Assembly: GCA_030615845.1 (NCBI GenBank) | Contig: JAUWYM010000007.1 | Coordinates: 1-12,213 of the forward strand | DNA: 12,213 nt | Origin: Thermoplasmatota archaeon | Lineage (GTDB): Archaea; Thermoplasmatota; E2; DHVEG-1 | Reading direction: 5' to 3' | Shown: positions 1 to 6,704 of the stretch, one piece after another | Numbering within the stretch: position 1 is the stretch's first letter | Layout: the number at the start of each line of letters is the position of its first letter | Program-made: the position numbers and the translations under genes | The notes under the pieces: model-generated | Told to the model about the DNA's origin: nothing | Databases searched by the model: none | What the model saw: only the letters and a program-made list of their open reading frames with translations

Positions 1-1
1 A

Positions 2-967
2 CCTGATGATCCTAGTGGTTATGGCAGACTTAATGGATGTGATGATGGCAGTATCTACAAACATGATATGGACTGTGAACTCTGGTTTAATATATTTCAA
101 AATGACTATGATACTGATAACATTCCGTATTGGGTTGAAGTTAATGAGTATGGGACTGATCCTGAAGTTGATAATGCCGGTGAAGATGAAGATGGTGATG
201 ATGTCCCTATAGAATGGGAATGGAAATGGGGATATAATCCATTTGAATCAGATAATCATGCAAATATTGACCCAGAAAATGATGGTATTGATAATGTAGA
301 AGAATACCTCACTTCAGAATGTGGTTCTGATCCTTTCAGAAAAGATATTTTTATTGAACTTGATCAGATGGAGGAAAGTCCAAGCGGTGGAGAGAGTCTT
401 CTGCCTGAAGGAGCAAAGGAACTGCTTTATACAGCCTATAATAGACAAAATGTAGTATATCATCTTGATGATGGCCGCTGGGAAGAATCTGGCTCAGATA
501 TGATTCCATTTGATGAATCTACTACTCATGAGGAACTTAGCTTGATTTATAATCAGTATTTTCTCCAGGGAGAAGATTGGCGACGTGGCGTATTTCATTA
601 TGGTGTTTTGATATATCAAAGTTCTCAAGTTAACGGAATGGCCTTTGGGAGTAATCGTTTTCAAGTATCTGCCAATGGCATGGAACAAAAAGCTTCGAGT
701 CCTTTCTTAGAGAGAGACATTGTTTATGCCAGCGCCTACATGCATGAAACAGGTCATACACTTGGGTTCTGGCCTATCCCTGGTCATAATCGATGGAGTG
801 TTTATCCATGGCAGATCGGTTGGTGGCTTGCACGCCCATATAAGAGCTGTATGAACTATGGCTATATGTATACTACTGTTGATTATTCAGATGGCTCTAG
901 ATTATTTAGAGATTATGATGATTGGACAAGAATGGATCTTACTGCTTTCGAAGGTCCATGGAATTAA
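2..967 (+). CDS. Secreted metzincin-like zinc metalloprotease with Asp-rich calcium-binding repeats (5' truncated)
   Basis: The frame is open from the left edge, so this is the C-terminal part of a longer protein; the first ATG at 68 is probably internal. The first third is rich in Asp, Glu and Asn (DPEVDNAGEDEDGDD, DPENDGIDNVEEY) and resembles thrombospondin type 3 calcium-binding repeats. The second half is a peptidase domain. HETGH at 743-757 gives two zinc-binding His and the catalytic Glu, with a Gly three residues on, as in metzincins. A candidate third ligand His lies at 785-787. A Met-turn-like SCMNYGY follows, with its Met at 851-853, then a DYSDG and DYDDW tail. HExxHxxG plus a downstream Met-turn is the metzincin hallmark. 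The third His is ten residues after the second rather than the usual six, so the ligand assignment is uncertain. The protein probably acts outside the cell on peptides or proteins; any signal peptide is off the window. Confidence 0.8.
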   Translation, partial: PDDPSGYGRLNGCDDGSIYKHDMDCELWFNIFQNDYDTDNIPYWVEVNEYGTDPEVDNAGEDEDGDDVPIEWEWKWGYNPFESDNHANIDPENDGIDNVEEYLTSECGSDPFRKDIFIELDQMEESPSGGESLLPEGAKELLYTAYNRQNVVYHLDDGRWEESGSDMIPFDESTTHEELSLIYNQYFLQGEDWRRGVFHYGVLIYQSSQVNGMAFGSNRFQVSANGMEQKASSPFLERDIVYASAYMHETGHTLGFWPIPGHNRWSVYPWQIGWWLARPYKSCMNYGYMYTTVDYSDGSRLFRDYDDWTRMDLTAFEGPWN

Positions 968-970
968 TCA

Positions 971-980
971 TTTATAAATA
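971..980 (+). promoter_or_regulatory. Candidate TATA box for the nitroreductase gene
   Basis: TTTATAAATA lies just after the protease stop codon and matches the archaeal TATA consensus. Transcription would begin near 1002-1006, giving a leader of about 45 bases. A second AT-rich stretch at 1024-1036 is a weaker alternative. Pattern only. Confidence 0.35.
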
Positions 981-1049
981 TTTAATAGATATTACAGGCT
1001 AGTTATTATTGATTCTATCTGTTGATTTAATAATTATGTTGGTGAAAAT

Positions 1050-1559
1050 ATGGATGCTATTGATGGTATTTTAACTAGAAGAAGCATTAGAAAATATACG
1101 AACAAATCAATTCCCGATGAAGTTATAAAAGAACTTTTAGAAGCAGGAGTAAGCGCTCCCTCTGCAGGCAATCAACAACCATGGCAATTTATCATTATCG
1201 ACAATCGGGAGGTTCTTGATGAAGCATCTCAGGTTCTTCCAAACGGCAAATTGTTAAAAGACGCTAACAAGGCAATTCTTGTCTGCGGAGATCTCAATCT
1301 GGAAACACATAAAGGATACTGGCCTATAGACTGTTCAGCTGCAACACAAAATATACTCCTTGCAGCGCATGCAAAAGGACTTGGTGCCTGCTGGCTTGGC
1401 ATCTATCCACGAGAAGAACGAGTTGAAAATTTGAAGAAATTATTCAAAACCCCGGAACATATCATTCCTTTTTCTGTTATCTCTTTAGGATTTCCTGATG
1501 AAGAAAGTAAAAAAGTTGATCGATACGACGATTCAAAAATACATAAAAATACGTGGTGA
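1050..1559 (+). CDS. Nitroreductase-family FMN oxidoreductase
   Basis: A 169-residue protein of the nitroreductase fold, which binds FMN as a dimer and uses NAD(P)H. The N-terminal RRSIRKY (residues 10-16) and APSAGNQQPW (36-45) form the FMN phosphate-binding part. The mid-protein helix DCSAATQNILLAAHAKGLGACWLG and the C-terminal SLGFPDEE complete the family pattern. Length is at the short end for the family. The start is supported by GGTGA at 1041-1045, four bases before the ATG. Substrate cannot be read from sequence; members reduce nitro compounds, quinones, flavins or enones, or act in cofactor metabolism. It seems to be a single-gene unit. Its stop lies one base from the stop of the convergent YjbQ gene, so the two 3' ends must overlap in the RNA. 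Confidence 0.92.
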   Translation: MDAIDGILTRRSIRKYTNKSIPDEVIKELLEAGVSAPSAGNQQPWQFIIIDNREVLDEASQVLPNGKLLKDANKAILVCGDLNLETHKGYWPIDCSAATQNILLAAHAKGLGACWLGIYPREERVENLKKLFKTPEHIIPFSVISLGFPDEESKKVDRYDDSKIHKNTW

Positions 1560-1560
1560 A

Positions 1561-1980
1561 TTATTCCCCAACAATCTGCACGATTATCTCTCTATTCCTC
1601 GGACTTGTATCGAGTTCTACAAACACGATTTGCTGCCATGTTCCATGAACAAGTTTTTTGTTTTGAAATGGAACTGTTATACTTGGCCCCATGAGGCTTG
1701 CTCGGACGTGTGAATGTCCGTTGTCGTCATGCCATGTTTCATGATGATTATAATAGATTCCTTTCGGAGCTATGGTTTCTAGTGCTCGTGGGAGATCCTT
1801 CATGAGACCTGGTTCATACTCAATTGTTGTAATGGCTCCTGTTGACCCCGGTACAAATATGCAGGCAATAACATCGTTTAGTTTTGATTTATATACAATG
1901 TTTTGTATCTCTCCTGTGATATCTACGATATCTACTTCCCCATCTGTCTTTATGTTTATTTCATCTGAATACACACCCAT
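1561..1980 (-). CDS. YjbQ/UPF0047 family protein (secondary thiamine-phosphate synthase type)
   Basis: The family signature is nearly complete: NHHETWHDDNGHSHVRASL (residues 78-96), MGPSITVPF and HGTWQQIVFVELD. The His-rich motif is thought to form a metal or phosphate site. The family is named for weak thiamine-phosphate synthase activity that rescues thiE mutants in bacteria; its main role is unsettled. I chose the ATG at 1980 (139 residues) because GAGGTGA at 1984-1990 lies just upstream. An in-frame GTG at 1989 would add three residues but falls inside that ribosome binding site. It is the last gene of the pyrD-pyrK-protease-yjbQ operon, 14 bases after the protease stop codon. Confidence 0.93.
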   Translation of the reverse strand: MGVYSDEINIKTDGEVDIVDITGEIQNIVYKSKLNDVIACIFVPGSTGAITTIEYEPGLMKDLPRALETIAPKGIYYNHHETWHDDNGHSHVRASLMGPSITVPFQNKKLVHGTWQQIVFVELDTSPRNREIIVQIVGE

Positions 1981-1994
1981 ACTATTCACCTCAA

Positions 1995-3071
1995 TTAATA
2001 TTTTGCAAGTTCTTTATAGGCTTCAAAGGCTTGAATAAGCCCATAGCCATAAAAATCATCATGACTGAATTCATTATTATCGTCTTGTAAACTACCTATC
2101 TTTTTTGCAGTTTTTGCAAATATTTCTTTAAACAGTTGTATTGTTGTTTCATTGTGATTTTTAGCTCCATCATGTTTGTATTCAGGATAGGCATCAAGGA
2201 GTAGTGCAATAACTCCTGCGACATATGCTACTGCTTGCGAGGTACCACTAAGTCGTCCATATGCTCCGTTAATTCTCGTTGAGAGTATTTCTTCTCCTGG
2301 CGCGACAACCTCAGGTTTTTTGTTTGGATGTTCTGACCAGGGATATTGATGTCCTTTTGAACTAAAAGATGAGATAGAATTACTTTTCGATATTGCACCG
2401 ACTGAGATAACATCGTCAAGAATTGAGGGAAAACAAACATCTCCATCGTCATCTTGTCGATCGTTTCCTGCAGAACTTACGACAAAAATGCCCCTACGTA
2501 TGGCTTGTTCAATCACTTCGGTTGTTTCACTGTTGTCATCAAAGTCTACATCATTTGGGCTCATGCCTATGGAAAGAAGGATGATATCAGCATCATTTTC
2601 GATACAAAATTGTATACCATCGGCAATAGTGCTATCGTTTCCACCGCCATAAAGATACTGATTTTGTGGGATGGATTTCGCAACAACGATTTTTGCATTA
2701 CTTGCAATCCCCTGCATATTTATTCCTGAGAAAAGCCCTTGAAACGATCCTTTTGATACTAAAATACCTGCAAGGTGGGTTCCGTGATCATCGTCATCAT
2801 AATACGTTGTTTTTTGATTTATTAAGTCATTCCAAGCGGTAAACGACGTGGCATCAAATTCTTGGTTGGAGATATCAACACCAGTATCAACAATCCCGAT
2901 GGTTACTCCAGAGCCATCAAAACCTAATTCATGTAGTTTGTCAATTTGAGTAACGGTGTTTGCCCAGACATTAGATTTAGGAACAAAAATACTCATAAGA
3001 GAAATAGAGGCAAGAATAACAGAAACAATTACCAGTATTGCAATGAGAACAATTATTCTCCGAGATATCAT
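1995..3071 (-). CDS. Membrane-anchored or secreted subtilisin-like serine protease (S8 family)
   Basis: A 358-residue S8 peptidase. Residues 6-30 form a hydrophobic segment after MISRR, a signal peptide or N-terminal anchor placing the enzyme outside the membrane. The catalytic triad is visible: Asp62 in IVDTGVD, His96 in DHGTHLAG and Ser278 in SGTSQAVAYVAG. The oxyanion Asn is Asn203 in SSAGND. The usual GTSMASPHVAG has become GTSQAVAYVAG, losing the Met and Pro, though the nucleophile is kept. Only about 20 residues separate the hydrophobic segment from the region that starts the catalytic domain, so there is no full inhibitor I9 prodomain. Asp-rich loops (YYDDDDH, RQDDDGD) may bind calcium. 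An AGGATGA-type ribosome binding site precedes the ATG, which lies nine bases after the pyrK stop. Substrate is unknown. Confidence 0.93.
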   Translation of the reverse strand: MISRRIIVLIAILVIVSVILASISLMSIFVPKSNVWANTVTQIDKLHELGFDGSGVTIGIVDTGVDISNQEFDATSFTAWNDLINQKTTYYDDDDHGTHLAGILVSKGSFQGLFSGINMQGIASNAKIVVAKSIPQNQYLYGGGNDSTIADGIQFCIENDADIILLSIGMSPNDVDFDDNSETTEVIEQAIRRGIFVVSSAGNDRQDDDGDVCFPSILDDVISVGAISKSNSISSFSSKGHQYPWSEHPNKKPEVVAPGEEILSTRINGAYGRLSGTSQAVAYVAGVIALLLDAYPEYKHDGAKNHNETTIQLFKEIFAKTAKKIGSLQDDNNEFSHDDFYGYGLIQAFEAYKELAKY

Positions 3072-3080
3072 GGTTTCATC

Positions 3081-3857
3081 CTAAAATCGGACTTTTCTAC
3101 CTGCCGAATCTCTCCTATACACACCAAAATCCTGTATGTTTTTTAATGTTTTCCCGTCAAATATGGGACCATCAATGCATACTCGCAGGCCTTCTCCGAT
3201 ACAGCACTGTCCGCAGAGTCCTATTGCGCATTTCATGTATCGCTCCAATGAGGCTTGAAAAGGTATAGTAGTAGAGTCTAGGAGAATTTTCATCATAACT
3301 TCAGGGCCGCATGTCAAAACAGAATCAAAGTTTTCTTTTTTGAGGATATCTTGTGCTAGGTCTGTGGCAGATCCTTTGAATCCCTTTGATCCATCATCCG
3401 TTGAAATAAGTATTGTGACACCACATTTTTCCAATCGATCTTCAAAAAAGAGCTCATTTTTTGTTTTTGCACCGATAATTACCGTTGCTGAACTCTTGTT
3501 TTTTACTACATATTCAACTGCTGGTGCAAGGGTTGCAACGCCAGTTCCACCACCGACAAAAAGAATATGGTTTCCTTGTAGTTCAAATCCGTTTCCATAT
3601 GGTCCTCTGATTCCAATCCTATCTTCCTTCTTTAACTTGTAAAGAGCAGATGTTGCATCTCCTACTTTTCTAAAAGTTATCCCTTTGACATCCTTATCTA
3701 TGTAGGAAACACTCATTGGTATCTCATCGACACCTGGAATCCATATCATAAAAAACTGACCTGGGTCAACTCCCTCAGGATGGTTGAAGGTGATTGTCTT
3801 AATGTCTTTTACTTCGTTTTTTACTTCTAGTATCTTCGTAATTTTTGGAATGTTCAT
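3081..3857 (-). CDS. pyrK: Dihydroorotate dehydrogenase electron-transfer subunit
   Basis: A 258-residue protein of the ferredoxin-NADP reductase type with a C-terminal 2Fe-2S site. It carries electrons from the PyrD flavin through its iron-sulfur centre and FAD to NAD+. Residues 1-95 are the FAD-binding barrel, with PMSVS at 47-51 where many relatives have RPxS. GGGTG at 102-106 begins the nucleotide-binding domain and TCGPEVMMK (182-190) closes it. The cluster ligands are probably Cys210, Cys215, Cys218 and Cys227, with an extra Cys219 beside the third, followed by the family's DGPIF. The start ATG overlaps the pyrD stop by four bases (ATGA), indicating translational coupling. A GGAG at 3868-3871 lies ten bases upstream. 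Confidence 0.93.
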   Translation of the reverse strand: MNIPKITKILEVKNEVKDIKTITFNHPEGVDPGQFFMIWIPGVDEIPMSVSYIDKDVKGITFRKVGDATSALYKLKKEDRIGIRGPYGNGFELQGNHILFVGGGTGVATLAPAVEYVVKNKSSATVIIGAKTKNELFFEDRLEKCGVTILISTDDGSKGFKGSATDLAQDILKKENFDSVLTCGPEVMMKILLDSTTIPFQASLERYMKCAIGLCGQCCIGEGLRVCIDGPIFDGKTLKNIQDFGVYRRDSAGRKVRF

Positions 3858-4771
3858 AGGTGAGCGACTCCAACAATATCTGATATCTTTTTATATGAAT
3901 GCTTGTCCATCCATTGTTCGATTTCTTTTTTTATTTTCTTAAAAATGTCAAGTTCTCGGTAGTATACTCCTGCACCAATTTGTATGGCAGATGCTCCTGC
4001 CATCATATATTCTATTGCATCTTCACCAGAAAGTATCCCGCCGACTCCAATAATTGGGATGTCGACATGCTCTGCTATTTCATAGACACAACGCACACCA
4101 ATTGGTTTGATTGCTCTGCCTGAATATCCTCCTATTTTATTGGAGAGAATTGGTCTTTTGAGATCTAAGTCGATCTTCATGGCTTTCACTGAGTTGATGG
4201 CTACTATTGCATCTGCATTTCCAGATTCCGCTGCTTTTGCAATTTCAGAAATATTTGTAGCATTTGGCGATAGTTTAACAAAAACAGGGATTTTTACATT
4301 TACTTTTACCGAAGACGTTATAATTTGTATTAGTTTTGGATCAGAGCCAACTTCAAGGCCATATCTTTTTGCATGAGGGCAGCTCAGATTCAGTTCTATT
4401 GCAGAGACACCATAGTCCTCCATTTTTTGACCAAGCTCGATAAATTCTTTTGCATTAGCTCCATAGATACTTCCAATAATTGGAGTTTTTGATTTTTTTA
4501 GTTGAAGTATTTCCTCACCAAACTCATCTATGCCTGGATTTGGTAGACCCATCGCATTTAAAATACCATATTCAAGTTCTATGAGAGTTGGATTGGGATA
4601 CCCTTCACGTGGCTGCAATCCAATTGATTTTGTTACAATCGCTCCTGCACCACATTTAATAATTCTTTTCATGCTGCCTGCATCTTCATCCATGATTCCA
4701 GAAGCAAGCATGGTTGGGTTTTTTAACGGTAGAGAGCCTATGTTTGTGCTGATATCTGCCAAAGGTAACAC
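3854..4771 (-). CDS. pyrD: Dihydroorotate dehydrogenase, class 1B catalytic subunit
   Basis: A 305-residue FMN enzyme that oxidises dihydroorotate to orotate in de novo pyrimidine synthesis. Typical segments are KNPTMLASG (17-25), KSIGLQPREGYPNP (48-61), MGLPNPG (74-80), NLSCPH (128-133), GGYSGRAIKP (214-223) and GVGGI (242-246). Cys131 in NLSCPH is the catalytic base expected of class 1; class 2 uses Ser. The coupled pyrK gene makes this the NAD-linked 1B form. The start is a GTG at 4771; no in-frame ATG lies upstream. No convincing ribosome binding site precedes it, but a TATA-like box about 24 bases upstream suggests a leaderless or nearly leaderless message. It is the first gene of a four-gene operon. 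Confidence 0.95.
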   Translation of the reverse strand: MLPLADISTNIGSLPLKNPTMLASGIMDEDAGSMKRIIKCGAGAIVTKSIGLQPREGYPNPTLIELEYGILNAMGLPNPGIDEFGEEILQLKKSKTPIIGSIYGANAKEFIELGQKMEDYGVSAIELNLSCPHAKRYGLEVGSDPKLIQIITSSVKVNVKIPVFVKLSPNATNISEIAKAAESGNADAIVAINSVKAMKIDLDLKRPILSNKIGGYSGRAIKPIGVRCVYEIAEHVDIPIIGVGGILSGEDAIEYMMAGASAIQIGAGVYYRELDIFKKIKKEIEQWMDKHSYKKISDIVGVAHL

Positions 4772-4790
4772 CCGAGAGTTAAATACAACC

Positions 4791-4800
4791 CATATATAAA
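4791..4800 (-). promoter_or_regulatory. Candidate TATA box for the pyrD operon
   Basis: On the minus strand this reads TTTATATATG, a strong archaeal TATA match. Its centre lies about 24-25 bases before the GTG start of pyrD, so transcription would start at or next to the start codon. That fits the lack of a ribosome binding site there. Confidence 0.5.
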
Positions 4801-4902
4801 GTCATTTTCTATGAGAAACATTATTTCAAATGAGATTTTACACATATTGAGGGTTTTGATATACATAAACTATTTCTACTCCCTTTCTGATTTATCTTTT
4901 TA

Positions 4903-4913
4903 GAAAGGAGGTG
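4903..4913 (+). promoter_or_regulatory. Full-length Shine-Dalgarno site of the roadblock gene
   Basis: GAAAGGAGGTGA ends four bases before the ATG at 4918. It matches the 16S rRNA 3' end over the full core and is the strongest site in the window, fixing the start and suggesting efficient translation. The AT-rich GATATACATAA at 4858-4868 could be its TATA element; that part is weak. Confidence 0.75.
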
Positions 4914-4917
4914 ACAC

Positions 4918-5319
4918 ATGAGGGATGATCCTATTGCCGTAGTACTTGACGATCTCTTAAAACTCGATGATGTGCTGGCATGTATGGTTGCCCGTTGTAA
5001 CATGATTAGTGTAATGCCGACAAATGACAGTTTCGATCCTCAAGTAAATCAAGTATGGGACATTATACACAGAGCCATGGATGATGTATTTGGCGTGATA
5101 CGGGAATATTCTCAAGCAGGTCTTGGTGAGATAGAGTTTCGGATGCAAGATTTTGAAACATTATTTTATATATTTCCTGATACAGAAAATGCACTTGTTG
5201 CAATTGTTCCTGCACTTGCAAATAAAGGTTTGATTGAGGTTGAGATGGAGAACGCTCGTCGTGAGATACTGAAGATTATGGGCGAGCAAGAAAAAGACAA
5301 AATGTTGGCTACTGCTTAG
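4918..5319 (+). CDS. Roadblock/LC7-like domain protein
   Basis: A 133-residue soluble protein with the roadblock/LC7 layout. A first helix and strand (IAVVLDDLLKLDDVLACMVARCNMISVMP, residues 6-34) is followed by a long amphipathic helix (44-66). Strand segments come next (about 73-86), then ALVAIVPALANKGLIEVEMENARREI (92-117), which resembles the typical final strand and helix. Family members form dimers that regulate or scaffold Ras-like GTPases such as MglA. No GTPase gene is visible here. It is 100 bases upstream of a FIST-domain gene on the same strand and divergent from pyrD. G+C is clearly higher than in the next gene. The assignment rests on pattern and length with no catalytic residues to confirm it; another small alpha/beta fold is possible. 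Confidence 0.7.
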   Translation: MRDDPIAVVLDDLLKLDDVLACMVARCNMISVMPTNDSFDPQVNQVWDIIHRAMDDVFGVIREYSQAGLGEIEFRMQDFETLFYIFPDTENALVAIVPALANKGLIEVEMENARREILKIMGEQEKDKMLATA

Positions 5320-5322
5320 ATT

Positions 5323-5337
5323 TCATAAATTATTAAA
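5323..5337 (+). promoter_or_regulatory. Candidate TATA region upstream of the FIST gene
   Basis: CATAAATTATTAAAC directly follows the roadblock stop. If used, transcription would start near 5355, giving the FIST gene its own promoter and a leader of about 65 bases. Weak pattern in AT-rich DNA; read-through from the roadblock gene is equally possible. Confidence 0.25.
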
Positions 5338-5363
5338 CAGTCTAAAATTGTGGAGAAAAAGTG

Positions 5364-5396
5364 ATGGATGCAATTCAACTTAATAATACAACATAG
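5364..5396 (+). CDS. Possible ten-codon leader ORF ahead of the FIST gene
   Basis: ATG at 5364 opens MDAIQLNNTT and stops with TAG at 5394-5396. A GGAG lies at 5352-5355, eight bases before the ATG, which is a better ribosome binding site than the one before the FIST start. It ends 23 bases before that start. It could be a leader peptide or chance; length alone proves nothing. Confidence 0.2.
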   Translation: MDAIQLNNTT

Positions 5397-5419
5397 TTGA
5401 AATAGGATCGTGCATATTT

Positions 5420-6703
5420 ATGGATGAGGAAAGATTGGAAGCCGCAGTAGGCATGTCACGTAAGTGGGATGCTCACGAAGCTGGAAAAGAAGTTGCAAGA
5501 GGGGTAATTCAGAAATTAAGTTCACCTCCTAGTTTCTTCCTTTTATTTTCTACGATTCATTATGATAAACATGGTGGTTTTGAAGAATTTCTAAATGGAG
5601 TTTGGGACGTGTTGCCTGAAGGTACACCATTGATTGGTGGTACTGTTGCTGGCTTTATGAATAATTACGGGTGTTATACAAGAGGTGCTACTGCACTTGC
5701 TGTGTCTTATCCAAATATGGATGTTGCAGTTGGAGTTGGTCATAATACAAAAAGAAGTCCAAGAAAAGCTGGAAAAACTGTTACAAAAAAAATTAAACCA
5801 AAACTAGATAAAAGCAAATTTCAGAATAAATTTTTATTCACAGTAATATCAGGTCCAACACTTCCTAAATCAAAAATGTTTGGAACAATGAAAATTATTA
5901 AAGATACAAAATCTTCAAAAATACTTTCAAAACTTACAAATGTTTCTACACGGATGAATCAGATTGGTTTGGGTCGGGAAACAGAAGTACTCAATGGATT
6001 ATGTGAGGAAATGATGGATTATACTCTATTAGGTATTTCAAGTAATGACGACAATAAATATCTAAGCCATTATCAATTTTTTAATAAAGAATTTTACAAA
6101 AATTCGGTTGTTGTATTAGGGTTTAATACAGATTTGAAAATCTGTTTAAGTACAAGTTATGGTTTGAAACCTACAGGAGAAAAAGCTAAAATAACGGGAT
6201 CTGAAAATTGGAATTATATTGTTAAAAGCCTTGATAATAAACCAGCAGTGAATGTTTTTTTTGAAAAAACTGGAATTTCAAAAGAAATAATTACCGAAGG
6301 TAACATACATAGAATAACCCCTTTTTTGCCCATTGGTTGTACTCATAATGATGGAACTCTTCATCCTTATCCAGTAGCTTCTTTTTTAGGTAATTATCTA
6401 TTATTTGGACATGATACTGTAAGCACTGAAATAGAATTTCTTTCTGCAAGTGGAGAAAGTCTAATAAATGCTGTTGATGAATCAATAAAATCTTTACCTA
6501 AAAATCCTTGTTTTACATTAATTTCATCATGTGCTGGACGTTTAGAAACACTTGGAAAGGAGATTTATCAGGTAAGATCAAAAATAATGAATGAGATTGG
6601 AGATAATTTTCTGTTGTTATATGGTCTCGGAGAAGAAAGAAAAGATTCAATGAAACCTCCTCATCTTTTACAAGAATCGTTTAATGTAGCATCATTTTAT
6701 TAA
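5420..6703 (+). CDS. FIST-domain (FIST N plus FIST C) sensory protein
   Basis: A 427-residue soluble protein with the FIST architecture. The N-terminal part (about 5-235) begins with VGMSRKWDAHEAGKEVARGVIQKL, then FFLLFSTIHYD and TPLIGGTVAGFM, matching the FIST N pattern of a helix, a strand and a glycine-rich turn. The C-terminal part (about 265-425) has GTLHPYPVASFLGNYLLFG and SSCAGRLETLG, matching FIST C. FIST domains are proposed to bind small ligands such as amino acids and usually feed signalling proteins; here no kinase, cyclase or methyl-accepting domain is fused. With the roadblock gene upstream it may act as a stand-alone sensor. The ATG at 5420 has only a weak AGGAT upstream, but no other in-frame start exists back to the stop at 5384. 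Its first third is near 40% G+C by hand count and the rest under 30%. Residues 111-175 are a Lys/Ser-rich stretch. Confidence 0.85.
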   Translation: MDEERLEAAVGMSRKWDAHEAGKEVARGVIQKLSSPPSFFLLFSTIHYDKHGGFEEFLNGVWDVLPEGTPLIGGTVAGFMNNYGCYTRGATALAVSYPNMDVAVGVGHNTKRSPRKAGKTVTKKIKPKLDKSKFQNKFLFTVISGPTLPKSKMFGTMKIIKDTKSSKILSKLTNVSTRMNQIGLGRETEVLNGLCEEMMDYTLLGISSNDDNKYLSHYQFFNKEFYKNSVVVLGFNTDLKICLSTSYGLKPTGEKAKITGSENWNYIVKSLDNKPAVNVFFEKTGISKEIITEGNIHRITPFLPIGCTHNDGTLHPYPVASFLGNYLLFGHDTVSTEIEFLSASGESLINAVDESIKSLPKNPCFTLISSCAGRLETLGKEIYQVRSKIMNEIGDNFLLLYGLGEERKDSMKPPHLLQESFNVASFY

Positions 6704-6704
6704 A

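Noticed and set aside
181..300. Asp/Asn-rich stretch as a DNA tandem repeat
   Set aside because: The GAT/GAA richness reflects calcium-binding-type protein repeats; no exact DNA repeat unit recurs.
1498..1713. Plus-strand frame bridging the nitroreductase end and YjbQ
   Set aside because: It overlaps two clear genes and has no recognisable motif or start signal.
3340..3642. Open frame on the plus strand
   Set aside because: It is antisense to pyrK, has a Ser/Pro/Phe-rich low-quality product and no ribosome binding site.
4821..5003. Minus-strand frame in the pyrD-roadblock divergent region
   Set aside because: It overlaps the roadblock gene start and its Shine-Dalgarno site, and the product is a Ser/Thr-rich low-complexity reading.
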